A stretch of DNA of 64,000 nucleotides from Strigamia acuminata (lineage: Eukaryota; Arthropoda; Chilopoda; Geophilomorpha; Linotaeniidae): NCBI GenBank assembly GCA_949358305.1, contig OX442314.1:15801060-15865059 (forward strand), written 5' to 3'. Numbering within the stretch: the first letter of the stretch is position 1; every line of letters begins with the position of its first letter. The translations under genes were made by a program, and so were the position numbers. The notes under the pieces were generated by a model, which saw only the letters and a program-made list of their open reading frames with translations, was not told the DNA's origin and made no database searches. Positions 1 to 13,900 of the stretch are shown here, one piece after another.

Positions 1-2559
1 GAGTTATAGAAGAATTTTCGCATTTAATCGATAACCGACGAAAGCTTTTATCCAAGGCTTTATGTCACCTTCGCAACGCTGTCTTTGACAAATTTTGGAA
101 AAGCTATATACTTTGATGGAATTGCTTTTAGGGTGCCTCGACCGACGGCATATGCAAGTCTTGCGTAACGTTATATATAGCAATGGCTAATAATTGCCAT
201 ATAAAATATAGGAGCATTCAATCAGAATCTATTTTATTGTCCCATAGACCATGGTCAACTCCAAATTCCAGTCATTTATATGTACTGCAGTACCATAAAA
301 TGCTTTTGTATTCTCTTTTTCCTACGTTATGTATGGCTACGTGCGCTCTAAGCTTCAAAAAGTGATTTTATTGGATGTGCAAAACCGAAATTGAAGAAAA
401 GGATGGAAGATGAGGCCGTCATCTTGATTACCCCGTGTTTCGGATCTATTTAGTCTGCTCGTTTGGAATTTAGCATTTCCCATTTTCTTACCAGTAATTC
501 TTTTCTTCTTTTTTTAAAATAAAAATTGCCAAGACTCATGTAAAATGCAAATTTAAATCGATTTTTAAAATTGTTCAAAATCCGCAGAAATATATACAAA
601 ACAGTATCTGTCTGAATCGCCATTTTTTAATTTCCTAAATGTACTGGTTATTGTCTTAAGTTCTCCCCGGTGTTAAATATTGATGACAGGTAGGTGGAAA
701 CTTAAATAGAGGGTTGCATCTTGTTAATATTATTTTTGCTGATAAAAATTTCATAGTGTGCCCGGAATTCCATTAGTGAGACCCTGGATTAAAGAACGGA
801 AAAGATGATAAAAGAGTAAGTAAATGCAACGATTGCGAGGGGTTTGATGAGCAGGTTGCCCTGAGTTATGGTTTCCTTGACTTTATTCTTTCCTTTCTAG
901 ATTATTATCGTATGAATTATATATCTAAGTTGCGAGCAGAAAAATGCTCCGAAGGGTCCATCACTTTTTGTGTGTTGGTTTATGTTTTGTAAATTGTTAG
1001 CAACTCGTTCGGCGTGATTTACGAGCGAGTATTTCTTGCGATATTGTTTGTTGTTGTTGCACGGAGTTTAAAAACACGTTTCGGCATTTTTATTATTAAA
1101 TTTGGCGATATTATTTAGGCTAATGGCGCAAACCCATTTCATTCGAGCTTCGTTCAATTTATATGAAAGCGGGAATAACATCCGCCGTAATTAAATCGAC
1201 AGACCATTTCTATAATGCAACATCAAATAAATTCGCTAAATGTAGTTAATAATTTATGTATTTAACTTATAATTTGACATTTTTAAGATAAATAAAATTA
1301 TTGATTTTAAGGCAATACAATTTTAATGAGTGTTTGGTTCAGTTTCTTAAAGCTTTTTATTCAAATATTCATTCCTATTTTTCATCACGTTTGAGTAATA
1401 AATATTTCGTAAAACATGGCAACAAATTGCAAATTTCTTTCCGCATGCGAATGTTTCTAATTGCTTTTCCCATAACTAATGCACCGTTCTCTCTCGCTAA
1501 CTTTACAACTTTTGCCCATTTTTTATTCAATTGCATCTGCATATAAACAAGCCATTTCACTCTTCTCCTTATTCTTTTACCTTATTTTCTTCCGAGTGAC
1601 TTATCTCTTCAATGCTCAATCGCTCTTATCGCCACTTCAACTTTTCCATTTCCAAGAATTTACCCCGAAAATTACTTAGGTGGAATGAGAAATTAAACAA
1701 ACTTGAAGAAAGAAAAAAAGATAATCTTTAGACAAATACCATTCCATTTGGATTCTTAAATAAACATTATTTAATAGAAAAAAGAACTGGAAGGATAGAT
1801 ATTAAAAGAATATTACTTCCCAGCTCGCCTTTATTTTTCAACGACCTTTTAATGATGTAAGAAATACCAATATCACTAGAATAGCAAGCAAGCTTCCGAG
1901 TTGGAAATTGCTTTTCCTACGTAGTATATACTATATGTGAAAGAATAAACTGAGATGGTGATTAGTGCACAAAATTGGAAGGAGAAAAAAAATTGATTTC
2001 AAAGTAACTGCTTCGTTTAATTGGAAAAGCAATAACAGCAGTTGGAAGACAAATTAAACATTCCATTTTAATGCAATTTTCTATACACATTTTACATATA
2101 TGCTATTTTTAATTTTAATTTTTTTTTTTTTAATTTTCTTTTTTAAATGTTCTATAATTGAATTTGAAAATGGACGCCGAACTACTATATTTTGCGCAGG
2201 AAGTTTGGAATAAAAAATTTACAAATTTATGTACCAGTCTGAATAATTCTGTCGACAGATGTCAGGTTCAGCAAGGAAATGAATAATTTCCCATTTCCGC
2301 CCATTTCCATGCACTTATAATAGCTTCACACTTTTGCTTTCTAACGGCTTTATTTTTCTTGATAAAAGTGAACAAATCCTTTACTCTTCCCCAAAGGGGA
2401 AAGAAGCAAAAAAACCAACAACAGCAACAATGCATTAAATGAAAAATATCATAAATTCATAATGATGTTTGCAACTGCATTATCTTTATTGAATAAAGCC
2501 TCTGCCCATCTAAAACCCGAAGATAAGCACATAAAAAAATTGCTGCTGCATTATTTAAA
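1..2559. other. Gene-free AT-rich stretch, probably CRIM1-like gene intron
   Basis: I see no coding exon, RNA gene or repeat family here. Open frames are short and AT-driven. Because the second exon of the minus-strand CRIM1-like gene at 15.5 kb ends in a splice donor and no convincing third exon lies to its left, this stretch is probably intron of that gene or sequence downstream of it. Confidence 0.4.
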
Positions 2560-2563
2560 TTAA

Positions 2564-2954
2564 GAAGTTTCAGAAATGACACGCTGAAGGCGCTGAAGTG
2601 ATTGTTCCAATAATCACAATCACTGCATTATTGAAAACTCAAGCCAGGTCCAAGTGATTATTTTGCATGTCACATGACTTTTATTTATACTTTTTTTAAT
2701 TTAATTTAATTTATTTTATTTTTGTTATTTATTTATTTGTTTTTGTTAAATTAAATGGATTATTAATTTTTATTTATTTAATAATTTACAACAAATTCTC
2801 TTTTTCTTAGTTTAAGCATTCTTCAGCACTAACAACTCCTTTTCAGAGATTATACAAAAGCGCTGAAGTTCTGAAGCGATTATTCACATGATAATCGCTT
2901 CAGCAGAATAATCGTCATAACATAATCACTTTAGCGTATCATTTTTGAAACCCC
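2564..2954. mobile_element. TTAA-flanked MITE (piggyBac-like, non-autonomous)
   Basis: About 391 bp bounded on both sides by TTAA (2560-2563 and 2955-2958), the target-site duplication typical of piggyBac-type elements. The ends are imperfect inverted repeats: left GAAGTTTCAGAAATGACACG, right (reverse complement) GGGGTTTCAAAAATGATACG, with similarity continuing into the next bases. The interior repeats a GCTGAAG-GATTAT theme in both orientations and holds a hairpin with 12-bp perfect arms at 2872-2902. There is no transposase ORF. The class is inferred from the TTAA; the inverted termini are seen directly. Confidence 0.65.
2872..2902. repeat. Perfect 12-bp inverted repeat inside the MITE
   Basis: The arms TGAAGCGATTAT and ATAATCGCTTCA flank a 7-base loop, so this can form a cruciform or hairpin. 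The arm motif recurs in diverged copies elsewhere in the element. Confidence 0.8.
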
Positions 2955-2958
2955 TTAA

Positions 2959-4115
2959 TGTTTACCACCTGTAATTCAAATTGTCCCTGAAGAATTGAAA
3001 TTTTATACAAGAAAAAAACCAAATTCTGATTCCCAAACAATAACAACGTACAAGGTTTGAGTAAATCAGGTAGCCATAGTTTATAACCAGATGACACCCT
3101 TAATTATTTCGCCATCTTTTGCAGACACAATTCACTTCCTTTTGATAAAAAATAACTGATTAATGTTGTTTTTATTAACATATCATTGAATATTCTATTT
3201 TCAATAACATTAAATCTTAATTCTAATTACATTATTTATACTGAGAACAAGCCTCGGTTTCATCGATTTTCAGTTGTTTTTTTCATACTCTTTCCACGAT
3301 TTGACTCGATACATCAATATTTTAAAACAGAAATATTTACTCAGAATATTTTTCCATTAACTATACCCCGTCTTCGTCGTGCACCAAATCACATTGCGGG
3401 AGAAATATTTTCTTACCTGATTGGCCTATCATATCAGCCTAATGTTTACTTCAAAAATGATGAATTTCCCTCGCTCGCATCCCATCAGAATTCTACTTCA
3501 TCATCATTTCAGGAAAGAAACTATATCTTAGATATTGGCTTCTTGATTGATTACTATTCTATCAATTAAGATAAGACCTTAATTACCTAAATGACCAACT
3601 AGTATTAATTAATCACTTTTATTATTCCGAACTGTCAACAACACAACTGTTTACGCTCCGTCTAATTTGCAGTGAAAAATTAAAAATCCTTTCTTAATGT
3701 TGTCATGGATATGTCACCTTGTTTTCTAACTTTGTTAACGAGCCGTGAATGACTTCTCAAGTGCCTACATTCTATTACAGCTATCTCAACACGTTGCTCT
3801 TGCTTCTCTATACAATACTTTTCTCACATTCAGCCCATCTTTAAAGCCATTTATTTCTCCCAGAAAACTGTTGACAACGTTTCCCCCTTCTTTTTCCGGG
3901 TGTTACACAAAAAGAATCCACTTTCAAGCCCACTTTCTTCTCTTTTTATTATTATTTATATACCATCTTTTTGTGATATTCAAATTTTTTTAAGCAAAGA
4001 TATACTACACTGCCAAGTTGATAACAATTCCAGCTTATACTCCTTCAATGAATGTGCGCTCAACCGTTCTGTTCCCTCCGACTTAAAGACGCTAGTTTTT
4101 TAAACAATGTAATGT
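2959..4115. other. Gene-free spacer between two MITEs
   Basis: Contains a 127-codon open frame at 3186-3569 (+) without recognisable domain, splice context or coding-like composition; I do not call it a gene. Nothing else is seen. Confidence 0.4.
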
Positions 4116-4576
4116 ACAGGGTGTTCATTATAAAGTGTTCCTGGCGAATTGCGAAAGAACAAACCAGAATTTCAAAAATTTGTTTCAACAGGAAGTGTTA
4201 GGTAGTGATTTCAAATTGACTATTAACCTTTGAATCATGGTCAATCGTTTAGAAAATGAACAATTACAAAGTTGTAGAGCATGATTTGTTTGCTAAGAAA
4301 AAGTGGCTTTTACCAGATTTCATCTTTATTTGTTGTTCAAACTAACAATAAAAATTCAAGACGTCTGTGCTGTAGAAACAGCAGAGACATTTAAAGATGT
4401 TTAAGAATGCTTTAGAAAAGACTTCTAGTCTTATTTGATTGATTTCTGTAGTCATTTCATTGACTTTTGAGACAGTGATGCTACACTGCATTACATTTTA
4501 TTTGATATTTATTTTGAGTCAACAAATGTTTGAAATTCTGATTCGTTCCTCGGACTCTTTATAATGAACACCCTGT
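4116..4576. mobile_element. 461-bp non-autonomous DNA transposon with long terminal inverted repeats
   Basis: The left end ACAGGGTGTTCATTATAAAG is matched exactly by the reverse complement of the right end, CTTTATAATGAACACCCTGT. Diverged similarity continues inward for some tens of bases, for example CAGAATTTCAAA near both ends. No transposase frame is present, so this is a MITE-like derivative. The left flank reads TA just before CAGGG, as in Tc1/mariner insertions, but the right flank reads TG, so the target duplication and superfamily are unresolved. Confidence 0.75.
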
Positions 4577-7500
4577 GTGTGTGTTTCATGCATTAAATCA
4601 TTCTAAAATGAAGTTTATTTGTGTTGTTAGTCCCTTCTTGGTCTAGTTAAAGCCCCAAAACAACACTTGAGCTAAAAGCCTAAAAAAAATTGGCAAGATA
4701 GCAATTACAGAATTAGGTTTTAGCCACATATAATTTACTTTACTCTGTTTGGAAAAAATTGAGCACGTTGAGACGACTTTCTCGTGATCCTTACATTTTT
4801 TGGACGAAATGACGAATCTGGAAGAAACGTTCCGACTGCTTTCTTTCTAACTAGAGATTACCAAAGAACCATTACAGCCAAGTAATTTCGTAATGCTTTT
4901 ACCTATAATCAGTCTACTTCATCAAACGTTGAGCCAAGATAGATAACTCTGAAACTCTTTACAGCACAAATTCTAAATTAAAATTGCAGATTTGAAAAAA
5001 ACCGCAATTTTCTACGCTAGGTTTTTGTTAGTTTCTTCTAAGCCTCGTTTTGCTCTTCACTAACCAACCAACACAAAAAATAAATAAATAAATAAATAAA
5101 TAAATAGAATCTAACCAAGGTCTACGTTAATTGGACTGAATTTCCCCTTTACACAATAAAAACAATAGAATAAGAGAAATCCTTTCAATCGAATCGATTC
5201 ACTTAGATCTAAAGACAACAATGACAAATTTGTCCTCCGTCAAGTCGCAGTAAATAATTCTCGCCAAACTAAACTCAATTTATTCCCATTAATTCCAACT
5301 ATTTCAATTAATTTTTTTTTTTGCCATATCAAATCAACCGGAGCCATTTTTTTCGCCATTCTAATTCAATTATTGATTCGTTCCACCAACAAAATTAAGT
5401 TGAAAACTTAATAATAAAAACACACTTTATTCAGTACAAGACCACATAACAAAAATTTTGTTTAAAACATAACCTCGCACACTTTGTGTCCCGTGAGTCC
5501 ATTAAGTTTAGAGAGCAAAATTATTTATTAAAACGGTCACACTTTGCTTGCACTTTTGGCTCCATTCTAAATATTTATAGTGCTAGATAAATTGCGTCAA
5601 ACTAGCGCCTCGTCTCGAAAACCCTCACAACTGAACCCAACCTGGGTCAGCTTAACATACGGCTTAGCTGCTTAATCCATAACGCGTTCCGCAGGATTAA
5701 AGGGTATTAACAACAAGTGTGTGCAGCAGGAATATTTGTTACCTCATACACGTGTTTGTGTCAATTCGCGCTATAAATTTTTCCCTGGGAAAGAAAAAGT
5801 GAAGATTGACAAATCGTAATGGAAGCGTCTGCTTTAGATGACAAATTTTTCTTCTGAATTCTTTTGTTGCTTAACGTTGTAAATGTAGAAACTTTTTGTT
5901 CTTTTTTCCCTTTTTTTTTTTTTTACTATTTCGACCGATTTACTGTAATTTAGTTTGACTCGAATGTAAAAAATTGTTGACTTTCTGGAAAATTCAATCA
6001 AATAGAGAAAATTCAACTTTTTTCCCGAAGCGACATTTATATTGGATATTTTTGTATAGAACAACGAATTGAAACAACAAATAAAAAACTAAAAAAAATT
6101 TAATCTAATTTAAAAAAAATTACGCAATTTTATAAATATTACGGGGTAGAAAAATATAATAATAAAAGTGTTTCGTTTATTTTTTTTTTTTAAATTATAA
6201 TCTTACCAACAATTTATTTGAAAACTTTCATTAAAGCAAGAACCACAAAGTTATTAAAATTTTAGCATTCACCAAGAGCGATAAAATGGTCGTCATATTT
6301 CACTGACATCATCATTTTTATCATATAACTTAGAGTTTGCTATGTGAAGCAAGTATGAAATTCGCCTTTGGACTTCCTGCCAATAAATACCTTTCAATGA
6401 AAGAATACCTTCAAGTAAAAGGCGACATTCCACCGATGGAAAGAACAATAAATGCTCTGCCCGGAATGCATTTTAAGCTAAAAACAACGCTGCGAAAACG
6501 CAACAATGTTAATATCTAAATAGAAACTCGGCACATTCCAAACACATACCCCACCCCATGACGATTTATAAATTAAAATAAATAAAACTTTTTTTCTCTC
6601 TTCAAATTTTTCACAAAACGATGCAATCAACGAAATTGCTTTACAAGGTTTCGCATTAAGTAACATGTAGTTTGAAATAAATCAACACATGTGATATTAT
6701 CTGGTTAGATCGTGTGGCTTTATTTGTGTACATAACATTTGACTCGGAGCCCAAGTTTAACATACCCATGTTGACATTACAAGTTCTATTAAAGCTCAAA
6801 CTTCATCAGCAGCGAACGACCTAAAAATTAAACTAACTTCTTCATTACATTACATCCATAGCTTTCATCAGTGTACCAGCAAATAAAATAAACAAGGGGC
6901 CACTAGGGTTATGTATGGACGCCATCTTTAAGTTGTCGTGCGAGCTCTTGAGCTTATGCGTGGGGAGGAAAAATGCAATAGCAAAAATAAGAAAAGAAAA
7001 AAAAAAAGTTATAAATATTTGATTGCAAAGAGAATATTAAAATGTTAAAGAGAAAATACAATGCTAACATTTCGTGACATTTATTTCTTTGTTATTAAAT
7101 TTAAAAAAATAAATTTCTTTTTCTCGTTGAGACAATTTGAAAACTTATTTCGAGACAAAACTGTGCATGTCGAAATCAAGTTCGGTGATTTATTATCGTC
7201 TCATATGATGAGTTTAAATCTTTTCAATCTGAAGCTTGGTCATCATTTCAAGGTTCCTGGCATCAAGTTATGAAAAACTCATTTTCTGCCTCATTTTAGA
7301 TGAATAGAAATTTATACATTTTCTAAATTTTTGTTAGAAAACTCCCAAAATGTCGTGAGCGATCACAGAAAAATCGGTTCAAAATGTATCATCATTACGT
7401 GTTATTTGCTCAGAAAACAAGCAAACTTCTGGGAATAAAGGATAAACACAATTGTTTACAAAACTTGCAGTATTTGACAACAAAAACAAACAAAAACAAA

Positions 7501-7853
7501 AAATAAAAGTAGGTAATTTAGTTCAATTACACCGAAATCCTAATCAAACACAAACAATCTAATCGGCCACAAAACTTTCACCTAAATCGTAGATTCGCAC
7601 CTCATGATTTTCAGCTTTTCACCTAACAAGAATATTTATTTCACTCATTTATGCATTCCAATGAGTAATTCCTCTGTCTCATCTTAACATAATGTTTATT
7701 ATACAATGTAATGGAATGAATACGTGATGGGAATTCGATTATAAAAATGCATTCTCATGTTATGCTCCATTGTCCCGGACATTCCTGAGCTGAAAACCCA
7801 AGAAACTAATTACACGACAAGTTTGCTACAAGGATACTCAAACTTGTACGCTT
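4577..7853. other. Gene-free AT-rich stretch
   Basis: No supported exon. It holds an (AAAT)n microsatellite near 5077-5105 and long A/T runs. It is probably intronic or intergenic to the CRIM1-like gene. Confidence 0.4.
5077..5105. repeat. (AAAT)n microsatellite
   Basis: About seven consecutive tetranucleotide copies seen directly. Confidence 0.9.
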
Positions 7854-7960
7854 TTAGTTACACTTGGTCGTCGATGGTGGAGTGATGTTCGAGGCCGTCA
7901 CCTTGTCGTTTGCTCTTCTGAGCAATTCGTTCTGGACTTTGGCAATGTCGCGCGCATGAA
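7854..7960 (-). CDS. Weak candidate alternative terminal exon for the CRIM1-like gene
   Basis: On the minus strand a short frame reads ARDIAKVQNELLRRANDK and ends 34 codons in at a TAA (7854-7856). Base composition around 7860-7990 is clearly less AT-rich than its surroundings. Entry after GAG at 7961 would match the phase-1 donor at 15489 of the CRIM1-like exon 2. Against it: no pyrimidine tract precedes the acceptor, the frame is short, and a second frame is also open here (7858-8250). I do not recognise the peptide. Confidence 0.15.
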
Positions 7961-10900
7961 CTCACTGCTGATTCGTGTTTCCCGTCTCGCTGCTCTCGTT
8001 TTTTTACCCATGTATATTTCCTTACATCCTGTTTTACTTGTAGTTTCACTTTTCCCCCTTCTCCAAATCCCATTTTCCCTCCTTTTATCCAAAACTCTCT
8101 GCTCAATTCCAACTTGAAATCAACCGTTACATTTCCATTACATTTTTCTTCATTTCTTTGACGAATTTCATTAAACAATGAAAATTTAAGAAGACTTAAG
8201 CACATCCTACACGTTCGCCTCATTTCCATTTCGCATAACAGATGGCGCAAATGCTTTTAAACCAAAAAAATAAATAAAATAAAAAAATTTCAACAAATTT
8301 TTACCCACTATTTTTTCCCCATGGTTTAATCCCCAAAAATAAATAAACCGCAGCTGCCATCTTTCATCCTCAAGACCTGGCGAAATTTACCAATTCCAAT
8401 AACTTACCACCAAACCAAAAAGAAAAAAAAAACTAACCTTAACCACAAAAAACACAAAATCGTCGAAGAGTAAAGAAAAAGATAGACGGAGGAAGGTGGG
8501 TGGGAATATTTTAACTTCAAACATTTTTTTGCACTCTAGAATCTAGATTCACCAATGTTTCCCCAACCTGCAACTTTTCCAATCATGCAGACACACCTGC
8601 AAGCATTTCTATCTCATTTTTCCCAGAAACATATCTGCATTCATTCGCTGCAAGTAAACAGTCCTTTCTTACAGAATAAACTTCCCAGAACGCACTCGTT
8701 AATAACTGCACAACCCCTTATGACCATTTCATTGTGATTTAAATGACTTCAAAGCATCACATTGCATTGCTTCATCATCATTTCCATACAAAAATATGCC
8801 GAAGACCGCTTTTTACGTTCATTTATTATGTCACGTGAGCACCTCAACCCAACTCGCGTTAAAACTTTTGCCAACTTTTAATGACCCTACCTGGTGCGGC
8901 GATGATAACTTGGCCACTTTCTCGCTTCTACGCACGAAGAAGAAGAAATTCCATTTAAAAAATATATTTAACACATAAAATTTAAAATGCAGGCCAATTA
9001 ACCGCAACTTGATTGTTGCAACGGCGCTTAATAGCATCAATTTTAACAAGTTAATTAGCATTTCCAAACAACAATTAAGCCATCAGATTATAGAACTAAG
9101 CTGAAGTAAATTTATTTTTAATTTTCCCACTAACTGAGCTTGTAAACCAGTGCGGCTCCCGTTGAAAAACTTCAAATGGCATCAATTAAGACGAATACTT
9201 AATCTCTTAAGTGCTGGAAAGTCAAACTTTGGCAGAATACAGAAGAAGAAGAAGAAAAAAAGATGGGAATAATTGTACAGTAATTTTAATAAGGTATGTC
9301 ACTTGATAATCGAAAAGAAAATTAAATTCCTTCGTGGCATTTCACCCTAATTACAATTATTCTCCTTTAATTGCTTCCATTCGGATGCTACTTACAAATT
9401 AATTCCTCATCAACAGTCGATTTTAATTTAAAACCAGTATCTTGTACTCGCAATTATAAAAATCGATGTTTAAAAATGAATCAGTCGAGTTTTTATTTCA
9501 ATTTTAAATTTAATCGCCCACCATGCGGGAAGTGAAACACCATTCAAGTATCGGATGACATACTAGAGATTAGGTCAGCTAAAATCTCATTCTTTCTATT
9601 CCTCAAGATAGAATTCTGTCGCGTCGACCATTAATCAGCCACACACGAGTTCAAAGTACAAAGGCAGCCAAAGCAGACAGCGATCCCCGTTCAATTGACA
9701 GTTTTCAAAACAATTCTAAATTTGGTAATTGGATCATTCACACGTTAGTCACACAGAAAAGAAGGAAAAAAATATTCAATAACGTCTGCAATTCAATTTC
9801 ACAATAAAATTTGATTTTACTCCTTTTTTCCCCACTTGTAATGAAATTTCATATCTGATTTCCAAAAAAATATACATAATAATGGATAAATAACGAAATA
9901 AAGATAAAAATACTCATTTTGATTCTTTTTCGATAGTTAAAGCATCGGCATTAAAAACTGAAACTTAAAACTTTATTATATCATTAAAATATCTGCTACT
10001 TGGGGTATATCAGATTTATCATCTTTTTAATAAAGTGTTAATTTACCGATCATAGCAATTCCGAAGATTTATTGACAACAATATTTTTTTTTTCAAAATT
10101 TAAAAAAAAAATATTTATTCAATTTAAAAAATAAAAAAAAATAAAAATAAAAAAAAATCAATCTTTGTCCCTTATGTTTATTCAATTAACAAAAACATTC
10201 AATTGTTTTACTTCAAATTGTTTACATCAACAAAGTTAAACCTTTTCCCCCCCTTCACAGATTTAACCGTAATATATAATACACAAATTTCTATTCTTAT
10301 TTTCCCGATCCCCAATTTCCCAATAGAGAATATATCTCCGTTCAACTCCCACCAAAGCCAAAGACCAACATATCAAAAATTCATCCGACACCAATAAAAC
10401 GCAAAGCCAGCACGCTTAAAACCATAAACCATAACTTGGAAGCTAGACAAGAGCATTGTGTAAAACTTGATGAATATCACATGAAACTCAACCACAACAA
10501 ACTCTTGGGAATTGGAATACCGCTAGTCACAGAGAAGAGAGAGGATTCCAGAAAAACAGCGCGAAAAAAAAACTATAAAGAGGAACCACCACCCACAGAT
10601 CAATTTTAGTTCCTGACGTTACGACAAGTTGAAGAGGATGAAAAGAAATCGAACTGTGCTACCAGATAACCCAGAAAAGGAGTATTCGCCTAACGGAGGA
10701 GGGATTTAGGGGATCCCAACGTTTCAAATATGAAGAATAGAATAAAATAAAAAAAGATAAAAAATATTATTTTTTATTTCCGAAGCCCAAAATCGAGTAT
10801 TTTATCCCCAACGACAGGATGTTTTTCCGCATTAAGAGCTCATTAAAGTAGTTAGTGTGGTAAATATGCCTAAAAATAATGCCCCGCTTCTTCTCGTTTC

Positions 10901-13900
10901 CAAAACAAACAGAAACGAAAATATACCTAACGAGGGATGTATGAAGAAAAGAGGTCGAAATGTAAACAAGCAACATGCAACCGAGTTATTAAACTCCCCT
11001 TTGCAGTCATTCGTCTTCTCAATTTATTTCCAACCTTAAAAGGATTTCATTTCTCTCTTATTATGGAACCAATTGCCTGATATTTGATGTTTCTAGATAT
11101 GGATGTGGGTGGTGCGCTCTGAACGAAAACAACAAACTCGAAAAAGAACTTTTCTACTTATTATTGCATGAGTCAGAAAAAGATTGGTGCAATGAAAAAC
11201 TTGTGTTTGGTTAATGCATAAATAATCATTACAATTAAATTGATGATTGCAATCATTAAAAACATTAGAAGAGTTTAATCTAATACAATAATCATACATT
11301 TCAAGTCGAATGAAGGGCATCAAAAATTTTTTTTCTCTGTGTAAATAAAAATTGGATGGCTGCTATCCATCCATCAAATCAAAAATGATATAAAGAAGCC
11401 TAATAACCCCTTCATTCCAAGAATGAGCCTTGAAAAGCAGTCGTGAGTAAGGCAAGGCCAAGTAAAGCATCGGATGCTCGCTTGACCTTGTATTCTGATC
11501 TAAATGAAAAATAGCTTCGCAGATGCCACATTAACGAGAAGAAAAACTTTAAAACGTTTATTTTAAGAACTAAAGCAGGTTAACAATTTTCCATCCCTCA
11601 CTAATTCTATTTTAATTTATCCTTTTCATTTTTTTTTCCCTTCTAATTTTTTTTTTCTTTTTGGGAAAAAATTAGTCCCAGTTAAAACAGACATTCACAA
11701 CATTTGCTCGTGTCTACTTAACGGCATTGCCAATGTGAATATGATGGATGTGTGTTGAGGTCGCAAAGCCGCTAACCTATATTTCTTTTCTTCTTTTCTT
11801 CATTTTCTTGGCCGTGGACCTTCTCTTCTGCTTTTGAACTTTTCCTTTCCACCAACCAATTTAAATTTTTAAATTTTTTGAATTGGAATTAAATGAAAAC
11901 AACCAAAGTCACTCTTAATTTGAGGTCAATGAAATGAGAAAAGGCAGAAAAGAGAAAAAAATTCCACTCAATTGTATGTTTTTTATATTTTTTTTATCTT
12001 TACAGTTACTGAACTCATTAAACTCATTATTTCCTGGTAGAAAACAAGATAAACACGAATTTTGCCTCCCACTTGAAGCAGTAATTAAACCTCAGTAAAT
12101 CATCATTACTCCACGCCATAAATCCTCATTATCAGGATGAAATTTATCAATTATTTGAAAGTCTAATTAAAATTTCATTTTTTTCTCGATTTTTCATAAC
12201 AATAAAAAAAACGACTCTTTGCACATCTCTTTGATTTAGACCGAAAAATCAAAATTCAGCAATAAAAAAAGCAAAAATATTAACATTTTATGGGAAAAAA
12301 AAGATCACTATTAAATCCATCTATTTCCCCTTTAAAAACAAGAGGAAAATACTCCCAATATTTTCCATTTTTTTCCCCTTAAATTTTCAGTGCAGTACTG
12401 AACTGATTCCATCCAGAAGAAAAGAAAATGAAGAAAAGAAAAGAACAGTGAAAGACAATATTTTGAGTGCACTCAGTACTTTTTTTTGTCAGTCTGGCTT
12501 ACATTTTCAAAATGGAAGAAAGGAAAGTAGAAAAAAAGAAAAAAAATATTCACTTAGGCACAAAATGCCACTCAAAGTCACTCGGTTTTGTACCCCACTC
12601 TGTCATTTACGTCACTTAACTGTATCCCGTGTACAAACTCACAACTGTGCACATTGGGCAGATTAAATTTACAGACGAGATAAAAAAAAAATTATAACCA
12701 AAAAAAAGTTTGAAATTTCGGTGAAAAACAAAATTGAAATTCTAGGCAAACCGTTGGAAAACATCACGTAAATGCATTCCAACAGACACCTGATATTGAT
12801 GAAATGTAACCTCCACAGCGTCTACAATAAAAACTTATAATATGCGGACATTCGTCTTGGCCAACCGTTGGCAATTGAACAGTAATGGCCGTTCCATGTC
12901 AACAACTTGACATAGCATTTCTCAAAAAGACACGCTTTTTCCATTTAGAGTCGCACACACTGTTTCAAAGGTTGAAATTAAATTGTTTTAAGACATGCGA
13001 GCAATTATTCCGGCTTTATGTACATCATAACAAACCACAACCAAGGTACCGTAGTTTCCTAATCAACTTTCTCTGGTTACGACATGTGATTCATTTGAGC
13101 ACTAATGGCCACCACATTGCCACACAAGCAAAGGTTAATTTTATGTAACATCTAATGCAGACACCTATCCTAGTCGTAATGAGAAAAATTACAATCTCCA
13201 AGGTCAAACGCACACAGGTTAAAAGTGTTGTCTTTAAACTGATTTTTACTGCTAAAATTTTACCCATTTCATTAAGCAAATTCGGCTAAATGTTCCTGTT
13301 TATGCTTATTAAAACTACAATAAAAATAGCATCACTTAATTAAGCCATTTAATTAGTGCAGGTGTTTGGCTTGCAAGACGAATGTTGCACGACAACCGTT
13401 CAAACAATTCGATTCCATTCCTCCTTGAATGTTATTCCAAGTCCTCAGCAATTAAATTGATTCACCGTGGAATTTCTACGATGTAATACTAATAAAGCAA
13501 TGTGGTGAAGCTGCCCACTTGGTATTGCAGGGGCTCAAGTAGACCTCTTGAAGCGCATTAAAGAACTCGAAAATCGCCAATCAGAGGACATAAACAAGCG
13601 AGATAAGTTTGACGTAAATATTTTACTTTGCAGCTAAGTTGACAGAATCTCCACACGTGTGAACAGATGCGTTGGTATGCAATTTAAATATCTATCATAA
13701 TAATCTCAATTCCCCGCGCGGCCATATTTCTTTAAACACCCTGTAAGTTGGGTGCAAAATGCAGCACATTTGCGAACATGCACCTACTTGTGCACCCACA
13801 GCAAATGAAAGATAAGTAAAACTTTAACCCATCAATCTGTCACATTTATGCATGTAGCGTTTGCTAAGTTGCTTATCACATGTGAGCAACTGTTATAAAC

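Noticed and set aside
3186-3569. 127-codon plus-strand open frame
   Set aside because: AT-driven amino-acid content (Phe, Ile, Asn, Tyr), no domain and no promoter or splice context.
7858-8250. 130-codon minus-strand frame overlapping the weak terminal exon candidate
   Set aside because: No domain and improbable composition. It competes with the other frame at the same place, so at most one can be real.
13725-13800. CACCCTG and GGGTGCA/TGCACCC inverted bits suggesting another MITE end
   Set aside because: Only short arms and no second terminus found within a reasonable distance.
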